Assembly: GCF_022201045.2 (NCBI RefSeq)
Contig: NC_068563.1
Location: 30,477,001 to 30,541,000 of the forward strand
Origin: Citrus sinensis
Taxonomy: Eukaryota > Streptophyta > Magnoliopsida > Sapindales > Rutaceae
DNA length: 64,000 nt
Reading direction: 5' to 3'
The notes under the pieces were generated by a model. It worked only from the letters and a program-made list of their open reading frames with translations, did not search any database and was not told the DNA's origin. Position numbers and translations under genes: made by a program. This document shows positions 11,838 to 23,935 of the stretch, piece by piece; the stretch's first letter is position 1, and every line of letters starts with the position of its first letter.

Positions 11838-14800
11838 TCACTGCACAGGATTTTCAACCACAGCCTCATCTGAAGTTATTTCTGGCTTGTTTTCAAGGCG
11901 AATCCTTTTCAGGCATGCATCTGGCTTTGACTCCCTACTGTCAGTGGCTTTATGCTTTGATAGAAGAGATGTTGATGATGATTCTGTTTTTGACTCGGCT
12001 GGTTGCTCAGGTGATAATATTGCACTAACCGTAAATGATGGAGAAGAAGGCTGCTGCTCTGAATCTTTGCTTCCATTGGTGATTGTTGACAAGCTTTGAG
12101 CTTGAGGAAGAATAGTGGCACTGCCATCTTTCTGCTGTTCTGCCACGATCTTTTCCAAGTACCTTGCATGTTCCTCTATGCGTAACTGAAGGGCCCTTTG
12201 TACCTGAGCAATCAGTATGCAGACAGCGGACCAAATTTTAAAACCAATGTGAAAGAATGCTGTAGACCAAAAACAATGGAGTTTTTTGACCCTTGAGCTT
12301 TGGCATAGACGATGATCAATTCATCTCTTTTACTCTTCCAATACCAAACAAAACCGAGAACAATCAAGGGCCACCCACAACGAGTGAAGAAATAAGAAGA
12401 AGATAACATAGTAAACCAAGCAAACATACGTGCATGTCTGTTTGAGAGGGAGATACAAGTAAACTGAATATACTGTAGTTGAATGGCCATCCAAAATTCA
12501 GTATATTTTTCTATAAGACAAGCTGTTAAAATACCTCAAGCTGTTCATGCAGCTGTTTCTGAACTTCTATTTGCATGCGCAGAGCCTCAGTGAATTGTAT
12601 GCTCCTATGAAAAGAAAGATTAAAAGAATGATTAGCATACTGTGCGGCACTGCCAAACAATAAGATATTTACAGAATGGATTCTAAATTGGAAACAAAAC
12701 TGACCCTTTCTTTCGTCCATCACTTTCAATACTGCTTGTTGCTTTCTTTTCTTCAGAGCTACAGGTCTTCTTTTCTGTAGAGCGAAATGAAGAAGCATAT
12801 GTAAGGAACCAGCACATTATGATTGCAATTCGAAGTCAAACTAACTTCAAGAAACATCAAGAACCTCCGGAAATATTGCCCATGGTCTACACAAAGAGCA
12901 AGCGATAGAAAATTACTCTGACAAAAGAGCATGCCAAAGAATCTTGTGCAGAATGTTTCTTTGGCAGAATGTTGGGCCCATGTGTAACATAAATAATTGT
13001 TATACTCAAGATAACGACAAAATGGAGACATAAGCAACTAGAGTGGCAATAATATTCAGCCTACCATAGGCAGCGCTGCTATGACATTAATACCCATCTC
13101 AATAGCCGTGCGCTTATATGCACAAAATTTGGCATACATAATGGATGGTATACAGGAGACGGTCACACAAGTATACTATAACCTAATGAAGGGGTTCATG
13201 TATTACAAAATACTGCAGAAGAGAAACGAACACATAAGCACAAGCATGCACACTCAGATGCACAGATAGTGAGACAAAGAAGAGAATCTGTAGCCTACAT
13301 CTATGGTCTCGAATACTATATGCTCACGTGGAGATCATGACACAAGTAAAATCACTTCCCTTTCTATAAAGTGCTCATTACCTTCTTTTTTCTCCGGCAT
13401 ATATTTAGCAAGTCGGTATTTCTGCAAAAGACACATTAATCAAGGTTTAGGCTCAAAGGACAAACAGCCTTTTTTTTTTGGGGTTTTTTTTTGGGGGGGG
13501 GGGGGGGGGGGGGGGGGGGGTGGGTTACTTATACTTTACTCACCCAAAAAACTCAATTGGTTACCTGTAGGTGGCTTTTCACATGATAGATGGTCAAACC
13601 TTCTACATTCATAAGCTTCAATACCGCTTTTGGAGTAGCCTCTACATTTCAAAGTGAACTGATGAGCGTTCTCTGTTCTGACAATTGTCATAACTATAAT
13701 CTGTGCAGTGTTATGTGCTTTACAACACTTGTACTCTTAACAGAAAAAGTAAATGAGAAGCTGTTTACTAGATACACAACTTAGCTCACTTACTTTCAGG
13801 CCCATCAAGCTTGTTCACAGCCTCTACAAAACATTCATGGAGCTCAGGGGTCCATCTCATTCTTGGCTTGTGTGCAGTAGCTGACGCAGGAGAAGTATGA
13901 CTTGAAAGAGCATCAACTGGTGGAGCTGAAGAGACATAGTTCTCCTTGCATGACAATCCCATGGGTGGCTTTAATGAAGATTTCGGAGCATCATATATTT
14001 CCTACAAAAACATCAGCATGTAAAGCAACATATTAGATAAAAGACCATGCAGAAGTGCCAGTGTAGGCATGTACATAAGGAACATAATGATAAAACCACT
14101 GCTGTTATTTCCTCCCCCATCTTCTAATCCAAATTTCTAAAAAGAAACAATTTTGTTCCCATTAATCTCATTCTTCTGTATATTTCAAGAGGTACATAGG
14201 CACTAGAAACAGTCAAAGAGTTTGGATGATCCAATTATGTTGTGGTCCAGGCAACATGATAGGGCCACCCTGAATCTTTTATGTGGTTTTCTCTAACAAA
14301 ACTTTACCAAACGATTATATGTTACCGTGCTGTAATTAAGTAGTGATTATACTCTGCTTACATCAAGCCTGGGATTTTCTCCGTGGTCAGTTATATCTAT
14401 GTCAAGTTCATCAGACAAAAATTGCAGCTCCAAGTGCTCATTAAGCCCCAAACGTTCCCCCATGCAAGTTACACCAGGAAAGCTACCATCAGAAGCATCT
14501 TCAGGAAAATTAAGGAAGCCTTTCATAAGTGACTCTGAATGCTCCTCCTGATATGCATTCCCCATATCCTCACTGAAAAGCAATGAAGACTTTGTTGAGT
14601 CGACTGCAGAAACAGACTGATTGAATGTGCGAGGATGTGGAAGAAATGGAAAATTCCCAATTTGCCGATGGGTTTCAGAGCTCGCCGAAGATGACAGGTA
14701 TAAACTGGTACAAAACACAGAAGAACGTGAAAATCCACCCTTTGAATGTTGAAAATGAGAACCAGGAGATATAGGACTGTCTGATGTAGATATCAAACCA

Positions 14801-15021
14801 TTCTCCTTTGGTACGACTGTAGATGCTTGCATACGATTAGGAGAGCTTAGAGATTCTTTCCTTATGAAAGGTGAGGGATGTGGAAAGGGATATTCACCAG
14901 TAGATAGACTTTGGCATTCTGTTTGAAAATTATGAATAGGGGACAAGGCAGAGCAACAGGACTGTGAGACTCCTTTGTTAGACTCATTTTTTGTCACAGA
15001 AATGATACTATGATGATTCAT
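11838..15021 (-). CDS. PHL6: MYB-CC (GARP) transcription factor, PHR1-LIKE / PHL6-like
   Basis: Seven exons on the minus strand: 15021-14362, 14001-13794, 13641-13565, 13421-13382, 12774-12705, 12604-12535 and 12203-11838. They encode 496 aa, and phases join cleanly at every GT-AG intron. The GARP/MYB domain is at about residues 265-325 ([14 protein letters not shown], then [20 protein letters not shown], then [16 protein letters not shown]). The MYB-CC coiled coil follows at about 350-400 ([17 protein letters not shown], then [20 protein letters not shown]). The long Ser-rich N-terminus beginning MNHHSIISV fits the PHL6-like branch. The family binds GNATATNC-type sites as dimers, and several members control phosphate-starvation responses; a role for this member in phosphate sensing is inference. 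A neighbouring OCT7-type gene is also the Arabidopsis arrangement (At3g13040/13050, from memory). Confidence 0.92.
13493..13520. repeat. 28-base uninterrupted G run in an intron of the MYB-CC gene
   Basis: A T run and then 28 consecutive G lie in the intron between 13422 and 13564. The transcript would carry C28. The sequence is slippage-prone and could be mis-sized in the assembly. Confidence 0.9.
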
Positions 15022-16760
15022 GGTGTCAGATGACAGCCAATCCGGATAAATGCAAAATGTCAGAATTTTGCAAAGACACTCACAATGAAAACTACAAAAG
15101 TAAAGTTGAGATATAGGGATCAGAACTAAAGTTTCAAGCAGTTCAGTAAACAGGATTTAGACTTTCAGGTGCATAATGGAGAGATACACATCAGAGTTCA
15201 AGTTTCCATCAAGTTCATAACAGGCAAATTGTGTGTCCCAAATACAGTCTCCACGTCCATGAAAGAGAAATTTTCTCTGTTTTCCTCTTTCTCTTGGAGA
15301 TCAGCAACAAGGGGTCACATTTCAACAACAAACCCCTGCTTCAGATATTCCTTCTTCACAATGAACAAGTATGACCATGACTTTCACGCATTCCAGTAAC
15401 AGTAATCTTCAATCAGTCATCTGCTTGATTTAATAGTGGAGATAAAACACACCGACTTGGAGACCAGAGGAACAGAAGAGCAAATCATCTTCTCTGGTAC
15501 AGAACCTGCAAATCAGACCTTGCATTATCTGATCAGTTTGGAGGCATGCGGCAAATGCTTAGAAAATTTCACACCAAAACAAAAATAAAATAGATAAGTA
15601 AACCAAACCCTTGATAGCACACCTACTAAAGTAACTGATTAGTCAAAGGAACAAAATACTGGCAGCAAATAAATTGGCCAAAGACATTTTATTCAAATTT
15701 GCCTAACAGCCACTAGCACAGTTTTGTCACGAAATGATGTTAGTTCCCTAGTTCGGCCAAACCCTGACAGTAAGCCTTACATATTAGCAGCATGGCATAA
15801 GCACTCTAATCATCTACAAACTTCAGTTGGACACTGTATTCAGTTGGACACTGTAGTATCTCATACATCAAGCCAAAAGTAAAACAGTTCTCTGATCTAA
15901 AGAAATAACATAAATATCTTACAATTGTTGATTTTAGCAATTTCATAATCTTATCTTTTTTATAATTATACAGCACTTAATACTTTAGGGTCAGCATCTC
16001 ACCTGGTCAGACAATCAATCAACCCACCCTATGTTTGTTTCCTTGAAACATTAGAAAAGATGAACTAAACCACCAGAGCAATCAATCACCGTAACTTAAG
16101 CCATCTAACAATCCAAGTGGAGGAACTAGAAAGAATTCTGAGTAATCACACATAAGGTTCAATACACATACATACATACATACATATATATATATATAGA
16201 GAGAGAGAGAGCTTATCAGGTGTGGATATCTAAACAATTTTATAATATGGTGGAGCTAAAAGACTAGGAAAAAAAAAAAAAAGGACTCCAATAGACTTTT
16301 TTTTTTTGTCATTTTAGTGTATTAGTCCCTTTTTTTTTTTTCCATCTTTTAGTTCCGTCTGCACAATTTTTAAAATGGGATGTCCACACCTGTGAAGCCG
16401 TATATATATAGTTCCCATCCATGTCTTTAGCTAGGAAGAAATATCTAAGATGACCCGTGTAAAACAATTTGAAAAAGTGTTACCCTTCAACAATTAACAC
16501 AATTAATGAATTTATGAAAAATGAAAATATCGCAAAATGAAAAAAGCAAAAGAAAGAAAGAAAGAAAAAATTGCAACAAGCATAAGCTGTAACACTGACA
16601 ACTGAGAAACATTCGAAATAAAGTCCAACATGCAAACAAAACAGCCCCCTAAAGAGAAGAAGAAACGAAAAAGAAGATACAAAGAGAAACCTTAGAAGAG
16701 ATGAAGAGATCTCGACGTCGTTGTTGTCAGTTGCTGCGAAATTTTTGAGCAGAGAAAATG
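15022..16760 (-). other. 5' leader region of the MYB-CC gene
   Basis: No coding exon is seen. A donor-like AAG|GTTTCT near 16690 suggests a non-coding first exon at about 16691-16750 spliced toward the coding exon, perhaps through another leader exon near 15425-15500. A tandem copy of CAGTTGGACACTGTA occurs at about 15825-15855. Confidence 0.45.
16213..16397. mobile_element. Small MITE-like inverted-repeat element
   Basis: The ends are imperfect inverted repeats: TATCAGGTGTGGATATC on the left, and on the right a block whose complement reads CACAGGTGTGGACATCC. Homology extends inward through AACAATTTTATAAT and GCTAAAAGA. Microsatellite (CATA, TA, GA) abuts the left end, so a target duplication cannot be called. 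It sits in the leader region of the MYB-CC gene. Confidence 0.6.
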
Positions 16761-17676
16761 AAAATGATGGGGATGGTGCCAGGGGGTTTTAGTCTTCAAC
16801 TCTTCTTAGATGACTGAATGACTCGTCGTCTCGTCAATGGCGTAGAAACCAACACTGAGGGTGTTGAACTTAGATGACTAAAAAGGAAAATTTTTTTTTT
16901 TTTTTCCCACCGGCGCAGCCTTTGTTTGTTTGTTTGAACTTTGATGCTTTTGTAAAAATTGCGAGGCAATGCACGGCGACTAACACGAACTAACTACTAC
17001 TCTTCGGCTCTGCATCTGCTCTTTTGGATTGTGATTTTGGCTGCGCAACCGCAACAACTAGACACAACCCACGACGCAAAGGCGAGTCTATGAATATGAT
17101 GATGAATCATCTCCTTCTTTTCTTCAAAAAAATGCTGCCGTGCTGTCTGACACGCGTTCTTCCAGAGCGTGTCGTACACGTACCAATGGGAACCTCATCC
17201 TCATTTCATTTGGATTACATATGTTACACATACGTCTCGAATCTCTATTCTCTTCCGATTCAAGGGCTCAAACCTTTAACTTTTGGTTTGTCCGAGAAGA
17301 ACATACAGCGTCTGAATTGACATTGATCCTTAATCATCATTGTCAATTATTATATTATTTATTTTGGCTGCTTTTATCATCCTCTACTGATTAATCATCC
17401 ATCACCACTTGCACTAATGTACTGTACCCTCCCCACATTAGTACAGTAGTACTTGTTAATTGGGATCAATCACTATTTATAATCGGTTATTAGTTTGGTC
17501 AAGTTCGGAATTCAGTCCTTTTAACTGTTTTACGTTGGTTTAAAGTTAATGTAAAAATTAATAATATAAGTTTTAGTTGTATATTCGATTGAAAATATTA
17601 GTGTAATATATGTTTTAATAATAGTTATAAATATTTATGTAATATAATAATTTGATCCGTAATAATATTAAAAAAA
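16761..17676. other. Upstream region of the MYB-CC gene, no gene seen
   Basis: It probably contains the MYB-CC promoter (16760-17000). Short open frames on both strands at 16997-17394 overlap each other and have no recognisable domain. Confidence 0.45.
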
Positions 17677-17880
17677 AAGTAATGATACAGTCATAAATTC
17701 TTGTACAAATTTATTTTGTACAAACTGACGTGACATTAATTCATTGGTTGAATGAAAATATAAATTAATAAAAATAAATCATGTAGGCCAAGTGATATTT
17801 AATTCAATCAATATTATCATGCCACATCAGTTTATATAAAATAAATTTATATAAAAATTTATGACTGTAACATTACTCTT
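17677..17880. mobile_element. MITE of about 200 bp with long TIRs
   Basis: The left arm GTAATGATACAGTCATAAAT is matched by the complement of the right arm, GTAATGTTACAGTCATAAAT. The inverted similarity runs some 55 bp to AAACTGACGTG and AAACTGATGTGG. The flanks both contain TTAAAAAAA, which would suit a 9-bp Mutator-type duplication, but the low complexity makes this uncertain. Confidence 0.75.
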
Positions 17881-18893
17881 TAAAAAAAAGGAAGAAGTTA
17901 ATGTAAAAATAAAAGGGCCGGGGGCCGTAAAAGTGGAAACGCCAACAAGGAAAAGAATATGAGATGGGAATCAAGTAGCTGAATTGGCTTTCCAATTGCG
18001 CACATTGAAAGTAGGGCAATAAGCTACAAATTCGGCAGCGGTGATGTAATCAGTTCGTCAATTAAGCATATTGCGATCATTTAATTTTTCGATAAGGACA
18101 GATGATGCAGCAGCCCTTTCGCTCTTATAACAATTCTGCGGCCGTAAGTAGTCCGGGCAAATTCAGTGAATGACTTCTCTCTCTCTCTCTCTCTCTCTCT
18201 TTTGAAGGGATGTTGATGCATCTATACATATATAAAACTAATATATTAATTATGTAGCTTTCTTAACGATTCCGACTTAACCAGTGATGGTAAATTATTC
18301 ATCATTAACAATAGACTAAAGTGGTATATATAATCACATCAATCAATGTTTTAAAACAAAAGCTAATTGAAAAATGTTTAAAGGGAAAAGACAATAATTG
18401 ATTATTAAATATACATACGTACTACACCAATTAGAAAGGGGTAATTATATGAGATGAGGATATTCGTTTGGGGCCGGGCAGCTCATAGAGATAGAGAATA
18501 GGCATGAAATTGAAATTTACTAAAATAAACAAAGAGATGCAGGGATGGTAAGTCCTTTGTGTGGGCGTCAATCAAGACTCAAGTTGAATTGGTGGTGGGG
18601 TCTTAGAATTTTAATTAATTTGTAGGCGTTAAGGCCTATGGTTCTGGTTTTTACAAAGAAGAAATCATTGTTAGGGACCAAAATTTGTTCAAAGATTTAG
18701 GAAACAAGTTATTAATGCTGATCACAAACATATATAGAAAAATAATTTAGCGAGCATAATTGTGTATTTTTTCATGAATAGTATTAGAACACTGGATTAA
18801 GCAAATAGCACTAGACGACAATTTATGGTGAGCATTGCACTCGCGTGCGTGTGTATGAATTTAGCTCGTTAGTTTAATCTCTTTTATGTGAAT
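17881..18893. other. Intergenic DNA with (CT)n run
   Basis: A (CT)n microsatellite occupies 18175-18201. No gene or further element was recognised up to the copia target site. Confidence 0.5.
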
Positions 18894-18898
18894 AATTG

Positions 18899-19357
18899 TG
18901 TTAAGACTTTTAAGCCTAAACCACAGCAAGACTCACGAATCTTGGTGAGTAGAAATACCAAGAACACACTCAAATCAAGAAAGCCAGAAAAAAGAAGCTA
19001 TATCAGAAAAAAACAAAGACACAGACCAGCCAACTTAGAAGGAAAATTTACTCATTATTATTGATCAAGAACTAACTCAATCACAAGTGATTTACAGAAG
19101 ATTATGCACAGATCACAATAGAACAGATTCTATGCAAAATGATGAACAAATGAAGACGATATTGTCACTTTTTTCTAGCACCGCTCGTCAGCCCCTGTTT
19201 TATATCAGTGTGCTGGGTTCGTTATAACAGATTATAACGAATCCATGCCACGTCAGCAGAAAGTATCAAATAGACCCCATCAACTGAAGTCAATCTGCAC
19301 AACAGCTCTTTACTTTTCCAGTTTCTTCATTTAGGTCCACATACACATATCTTCACA
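18899..19357 (-). repeat. 3' LTR of the copia element
   Basis: A 459-bp direct repeat of 23477-23935, which appears identical base for base. It is preceded on the minus strand by the polypurine tract. Confidence 0.96.
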
Positions 19358-19444
19358 TTCTCCACCTTGCAGTTGATTCAGTTGATCCCTTCAATAACAC
19401 AGCACCTAAAAACCTTCATTCAACTACAATTCATCTTCTTGAAT

Positions 19445-22400
19445 TTAGTTAGATTTGGGCATGATGCCCATTAGATTCACACAGAACTCAAATTTTGTAG
19501 TGGGAAGAGATTTTGTTAGAGCATCAGCTGGATTCACACTGGTATGGATTTTGGACACAACCACTGTACCCTTTCCAACTTCATCTCTGATAAACTGGAG
19601 CTTCACATCAATGTGCTTGGTTCTTTCATGATACATCTGATTCTTTACCAGATGTATGGCACTTTGGTTATCACAAAAAACCTGAACAGTCTTCTGATTT
19701 AACCATAGCTCATTAAGCAAGCCCCTTAGCCACATGGCCTCCTTTACTGCCTCTGTAGTTGCAATGAACTCAGCTTCAGTTGAGGACAAAGCAACCACAG
19801 ACTGAAGAGATGACTTCCAGCTGATCAGGCAACCATTCAACACAAACATATATCCTGATGTAGACTTTCTTCTGTCAAGATCTCCAGCAAAGTCAGAGTC
19901 TACAAACCCTATGACTTCAATTTCTTCATTCTTAGTCTTCCCATACAGCAAACCACAAGTAGAAGAACCTCTTAGATACCTCATTATCCATTTGACAGCA
20001 TTCCAGTGAACCTTGCCTGGACAGCTGAGATATCTGCTGACAACACTTACTGCATAAGCTATGTCTGACCTGGTGCACACCATTGCATACATCAGGCTCC
20101 CCACAGCCTGTGCATATGGGAATTCATTCATCTGAGACTCATCTTCTGATGTTGGAGCTGCTGACAACTTGAATTGTGGACCAAGTGGAGTCTGAACAGG
20201 TTTACAGTCTTGCATCTCAAACCTCTCCAGAACTTTCTTGATATATTTTTCTTGACTCAAGAATAAAGTGCCAGCAGATCTATTTCTGATAATGTCCATC
20301 CCAAGGATTCTTTTGGCATTGCCAAGATCCTTCATTTCAAACTCAGCATTTAACAGATTCTTTAACCTCTCTATTTCTGACTTGTATTTGCTTGCAATTA
20401 ACATATCGTCAACATACAGAAGCAAATAAGCAGCTCCACCTTGATTTGATCCACCAAAGTAAACACAGCTGTCATATCTGCTTCTGTGATAGCCCTTTGA
20501 GACCATAAAATCATCAAACCTTATGTACCACTGTCGAGGGGATTGCTTGAGTCCATACAAGGACTTATGCAACAGACAAACATAATCTTCCTTATCCTTA
20601 CACTTAAATCCTTCAGGCTGTGCCATCAATATCTGTTCTTCAAGATTACCATGAAGGAAGGCTGTTTTTACATCCATCTGCTCCAGCTCCAAGTCAAGTA
20701 AAGCTACCATGGCTAATAAGATTCTTATTGAACTGTGCTTCACTACAGGAGAAAAAATTTCATTGAAATCTATACCTTCCCTCTGTGTAAACCCCCTAGC
20801 CACTAGCCTTGCTTTATATTTGGGAGGTTCAACATCTGGAATTCCTTCCTTCCTCTTGAAAATCCACTTACAGCTGATCAACCTTTTGTTTCCTGGATTT
20901 GGTATAAGTGTCCAGGTCTGATTTCTTTGAAGTGACTCCATTTCATCTTGCATTGCCTCAAGCCACTTATCACAGTGCACACTTTCCATAGCTTCAGAGA
21001 AGTTAGCAGGCTCTTCAATTGTCACTTCATCAGCACACAATAGTGCATAGGCAATTAAGTCAGCATAGCCATACCTGACTGGTGCTCTGACTTCCCTTCT
21101 AACTCTATCTCTAGCTAACTGATAGCTCTGTAAGTCAGCTTGTGGCAATTCTAATACCTCATGTTCCTCACTTTCAGCTGTGGCCCTCTCATCATCAGAA
21201 GCTGCTTCTTTTTTACTGCCTTTATCTGTCAATAGCTCCACCTTAACCTTGGAAGTTCCAGATCCATTTTGTTTATTAGCTGCTGGATTGTCTTGCAGCT
21301 CAGTCTCATGTTCTGTATTTTCTTTAAGTAATACAGATTCATGAAACACTACATCCCTGCTGACTATGCACTTCCCTTGATCCTTACACCAGATTTTGTA
21401 CCCCTTAACCCCATCAGGATATCCAACAAAGACTCCTTTCAAGGCCCTTGCATCCAGTTTGCCTTGATTGATGTGGAGGTAAGCAGGGCACCCAAAAACT
21501 CTGAGATTTTGGTAGTTTGCTGGTTTTCCCTTCCACAATTCTTCTGGTGTTTTGAAGCTAATTGCAGAAGATGGGCTTCTGTTAACTAAGTAACTTGCTG
21601 TATTGACAGCTTCTGCCCAAAAACTTCTTGGAAGCTTTGAATTTATCAGCATGCATCTGGTTTTATCCACCAAGGTCCTGTTCATTCTCTCAGCCAAACC
21701 ATTTTGCTGAGGGGTGAACCTTACTGTTTTGTGCCTCTTTATGCCATGCTTTTGGCAAAATTCCTCAAATTCTTTGCTACAAAATTCCAAGCCATTATCA
21801 GTCCTTAGACATTTCAGCTTGAAGCCTGACTGATTTTCTACCAATGATTTCCAGACCTTGAATTTTTCCAAGGCTTGATCTTTGGTCTTGAGTATGTAGA
21901 TCCATACCTTCCTTGAGTAATCATCAATAAGTGACATGAAATACCTGCCACCACTCAAGGAAGGGACTTGAGCAGGCCCCCAGAGGTCAGTGTGTGCATA
22001 GTCCAAAACTTGTTTAGACATATGCTCCCCCTTGTTAAACTTGGACCTGTGTGATTTGCCGAAAATGCAGTTTTCACAAAACTCCAGCTGCTGGATTCTA
22101 TCCCCACCAAGTAGCCCTTGTTTACTAAGCTCTTGTAGCCCCTTGATACTCATATGACCAAGCCTAAGGTGCCATAACTTGGTCTTATCTTCCTCAGAAA
22201 CAGCAGAAACTCCTTCTAGAACAGGCACTGATGAGCCTTGCAATACATATAAGCCATTCTCCTTAACCCCCTTCATTACTATCTCAGTCCCCTTTCTTAT
22301 CTCTAAACCACCACTTCTTGATTTAAAGAAATACCCTAAGCTGTCTAGCATGCCTAAAGAGATTAAATTTCTCTTTAGCCTAGGAGCATGCCTTACCTCA

Positions 22401-23446
22401 TGCAGAGATCTTATAGTTCCATCAAACATCTTGATTTTTACAGAACCAACACCAACAATATTGCACACATTATTGTTTCCCATTAAGACTCTACCACCAT
22501 CAACAACTTCATATTTGTAAAATAAGGTTTTGTCAGGACACAAGTGAAAAGAGCATCCAGAGTCTATGACCCACTGACCTTTTGTATTGCTGTTTGAGGC
22601 CACAAGTAAATCAGCACTTTGATATCCATCAGAACCATCATCAGAGGCTACTGCTGCATCCCCTGACTTTTCTTGACTTTCCTTCTTCTTCTTCTCATAG
22701 CAATCCCTTATGTAATGCCCCTCCTTTCTGCAGTAGAAGCACTTTCTTTTCTTTTTCTTCTTGTCTGCAGTTTCTTGGTTCTTTCCATGCCCTTTTCCTT
22801 GATTTTTGTTCTTATGATCTTTCTTCTTTTCTGTTCTTGCAATCAGCCCCTCACCATTACTTGTTTCAAGCTCACTGTTCTTCTGAATCTCCTTTGAACT
22901 GAGGGATGCTTTAACATCTTCAAGAGTCAAAGTGGTCCTCCCATAGAGCATTGTATCTACAAAGCCTTCATAAGACTTTGGTAGAGAGCTCAGCAAGAAG
23001 AATGCCTTATCTTCATCACAGATTTTTACATTTTCTACTCCTTCAAGATCAAGGATGATCTTGTTAAAAGTGTCAATGTGATCTTGTATTGTAACCCCTT
23101 CTCTCATTGAGAATGTGTACAACCTTTTCTTCAAGAACAATCTGTGAGCCAGGGACTTCTTCATACAAAGGGTTTCAACCTTGTTCCAAATTCCTAAGGC
23201 TGTCTTCTCTTCAGAAATCTCTCTCAAGATTGAGTCACCAAGACTCAAAATCAGAGTGCTATGAGCTCGATTCTGTATTTGTCTCTTCTTGTCATCAATC
23301 TCAGAACTTGTAGAAGCCTCTGGATCTTCTTCTTCCAGGGCAGATTCAAGCCCTTGATGCACAAGAAGGGCTCTCATTTTTAGCTTCCAAAGCGAGAAAT
23401 CACCACCAATGGTGAATTTTTCAATTTCATGCCTTGGTAGAGACAT
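19445..23446 (-). CDS. Copia gag-pol polyprotein, intact
   Basis: One uninterrupted frame of 1333 aa. Gag covers about residues 1-230 and is followed by a CCHC knuckle (CFYCRKEGHYIRDC, 236-249). The aspartic protease has DSGCSF at 295-300. The integrase has an HHCC finger (H426, H431, C457, C460) and a D487-D550-E586 catalytic triad. Reverse transcriptase spans about 845-1090 with YVDD at 1011-1014, and RNase H about 1180-1315 (SSTEAEF). All catalytic motifs are present with no stop or frameshift, so the element may be competent. The ATG at 23446 lies 16 bp inside the primer site, a very short leader. Both-strand small ORFs inside this span are shadows. Confidence 0.97.
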   Translation of the reverse strand: MSLPRHEIEKFTIGGDFSLWKLKMRALLVHQGLESALEEEDPEASTSSEIDDKKRQIQNRAHSTLILSLGDSILREISEEKTALGIWNKVETLCMKKSLAHRLFLKKRLYTFSMREGVTIQDHIDTFNKIILDLEGVENVKICDEDKAFFLLSSLPKSYEGFVDTMLYGRTTLTLEDVKASLSSKEIQKNSELETSNGEGLIARTEKKKDHKNKNQGKGHGKNQETADKKKKKRKCFYCRKEGHYIRDCYEKKKKESQEKSGDAAVASDDGSDGYQSADLLVASNSNTKGQWVIDSGCSFHLCPDKTLFYKYEVVDGGRVLMGNNNVCNIVGVGSVKIKMFDGTIRSLHEVRHAPRLKRNLISLGMLDSLGYFFKSRSGGLEIRKGTEIVMKGVKENGLYVLQGSSVPVLEGVSAVSEEDKTKLWHLRLGHMSIKGLQELSKQGLLGGDRIQQLEFCENCIFGKSHRSKFNKGEHMSKQVLDYAHTDLWGPAQVPSLSGGRYFMSLIDDYSRKVWIYILKTKDQALEKFKVWKSLVENQSGFKLKCLRTDNGLEFCSKEFEEFCQKHGIKRHKTVRFTPQQNGLAERMNRTLVDKTRCMLINSKLPRSFWAEAVNTASYLVNRSPSSAISFKTPEELWKGKPANYQNLRVFGCPAYLHINQGKLDARALKGVFVGYPDGVKGYKIWCKDQGKCIVSRDVVFHESVLLKENTEHETELQDNPAANKQNGSGTSKVKVELLTDKGSKKEAASDDERATAESEEHEVLELPQADLQSYQLARDRVRREVRAPVRYGYADLIAYALLCADEVTIEEPANFSEAMESVHCDKWLEAMQDEMESLQRNQTWTLIPNPGNKRLISCKWIFKRKEGIPDVEPPKYKARLVARGFTQREGIDFNEIFSPVVKHSSIRILLAMVALLDLELEQMDVKTAFLHGNLEEQILMAQPEGFKCKDKEDYVCLLHKSLYGLKQSPRQWYIRFDDFMVSKGYHRSRYDSCVYFGGSNQGGAAYLLLYVDDMLIASKYKSEIERLKNLLNAEFEMKDLGNAKRILGMDIIRNRSAGTLFLSQEKYIKKVLERFEMQDCKPVQTPLGPQFKLSAAPTSEDESQMNEFPYAQAVGSLMYAMVCTRSDIAYAVSVVSRYLSCPGKVHWNAVKWIMRYLRGSSTCGLLYGKTKNEEIEVIGFVDSDFAGDLDRRKSTSGYMFVLNGCLISWKSSLQSVVALSSTEAEFIATTEAVKEAMWLRGLLNELWLNQKTVQVFCDNQSAIHLVKNQMYHERTKHIDVKLQFIRDEVGKGTVVVSKIHTSVNPADALTKSLPTTKFEFCVNLMGIMPKSN

Positions 23447-23462
23447 GGCTGAGATTCACCAG

Positions 23463-23474
23463 GCTCTGATACCA
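23463..23474 (-). promoter_or_regulatory. Primer binding site of the copia element
   Basis: On the minus strand it reads TGGTATCAGAGC, the standard copia match to the 3' end of initiator tRNA-Met, two bases from the end of the 5' LTR. Confidence 0.93.
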
Positions 23475-23476
23475 CT

Positions 23477-23935
23477 TGTTAAGACTTTTAAGCCTAAACC
23501 ACAGCAAGACTCACGAATCTTGGTGAGTAGAAATACCAAGAACACACTCAAATCAAGAAAGCCAGAAAAAAGAAGCTATATCAGAAAAAAACAAAGACAC
23601 AGACCAGCCAACTTAGAAGGAAAATTTACTCATTATTATTGATCAAGAACTAACTCAATCACAAGTGATTTACAGAAGATTATGCACAGATCACAATAGA
23701 ACAGATTCTATGCAAAATGATGAACAAATGAAGACGATATTGTCACTTTTTTCTAGCACCGCTCGTCAGCCCCTGTTTTATATCAGTGTGCTGGGTTCGT
23801 TATAACAGATTATAACGAATCCATGCCACGTCAGCAGAAAGTATCAAATAGACCCCATCAACTGAAGTCAATCTGCACAACAGCTCTTTACTTTTCCAGT
23901 TTCTTCATTTAGGTCCACATACACATATCTTCACA
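23477..23935 (-). repeat. 5' LTR of the copia element
   Basis: A 459-bp LTR that should carry the element's Pol II promoter. It appears identical to the 3' LTR. Confidence 0.96.

Larger units (their letters stand above)
18899..23935 (-). mobile_element. Complete Ty1-copia LTR retrotransposon (5037 bp), recent insertion
   Basis: Two 459-bp LTRs flank one gag-pol frame. A 5-bp target duplication AATTG lies at 18894-18898 and 23936-23940. Read on the minus strand, the LTR begins TGTGAAGATATG and ends CTTAACA (TG...CA). The primer site TGGTATCAGAGC, complementary to initiator tRNA-Met, lies just inside the 5' LTR at 23474-23463. A purine-rich tract, GCAAGGTGGAGAA, ends directly at the 3' LTR (19370-19358). 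No difference between the LTRs was found by eye. Domain order protease-integrase-RT-RNase H defines the copia class; the RT and integrase motifs look Tork-like (inference). Confidence 0.97.

Noticed and set aside
17024..17394. Two overlapping plus-strand frames of 98 and 84 aa
   Set aside because: Overlapping in different frames, no domain, no splice partner; treated as intergenic.
22179..22902. Plus-strand open frames inside the copia element
   Set aside because: They are antisense shadows of gag-pol with Ser/Phe-rich composition and no domain.
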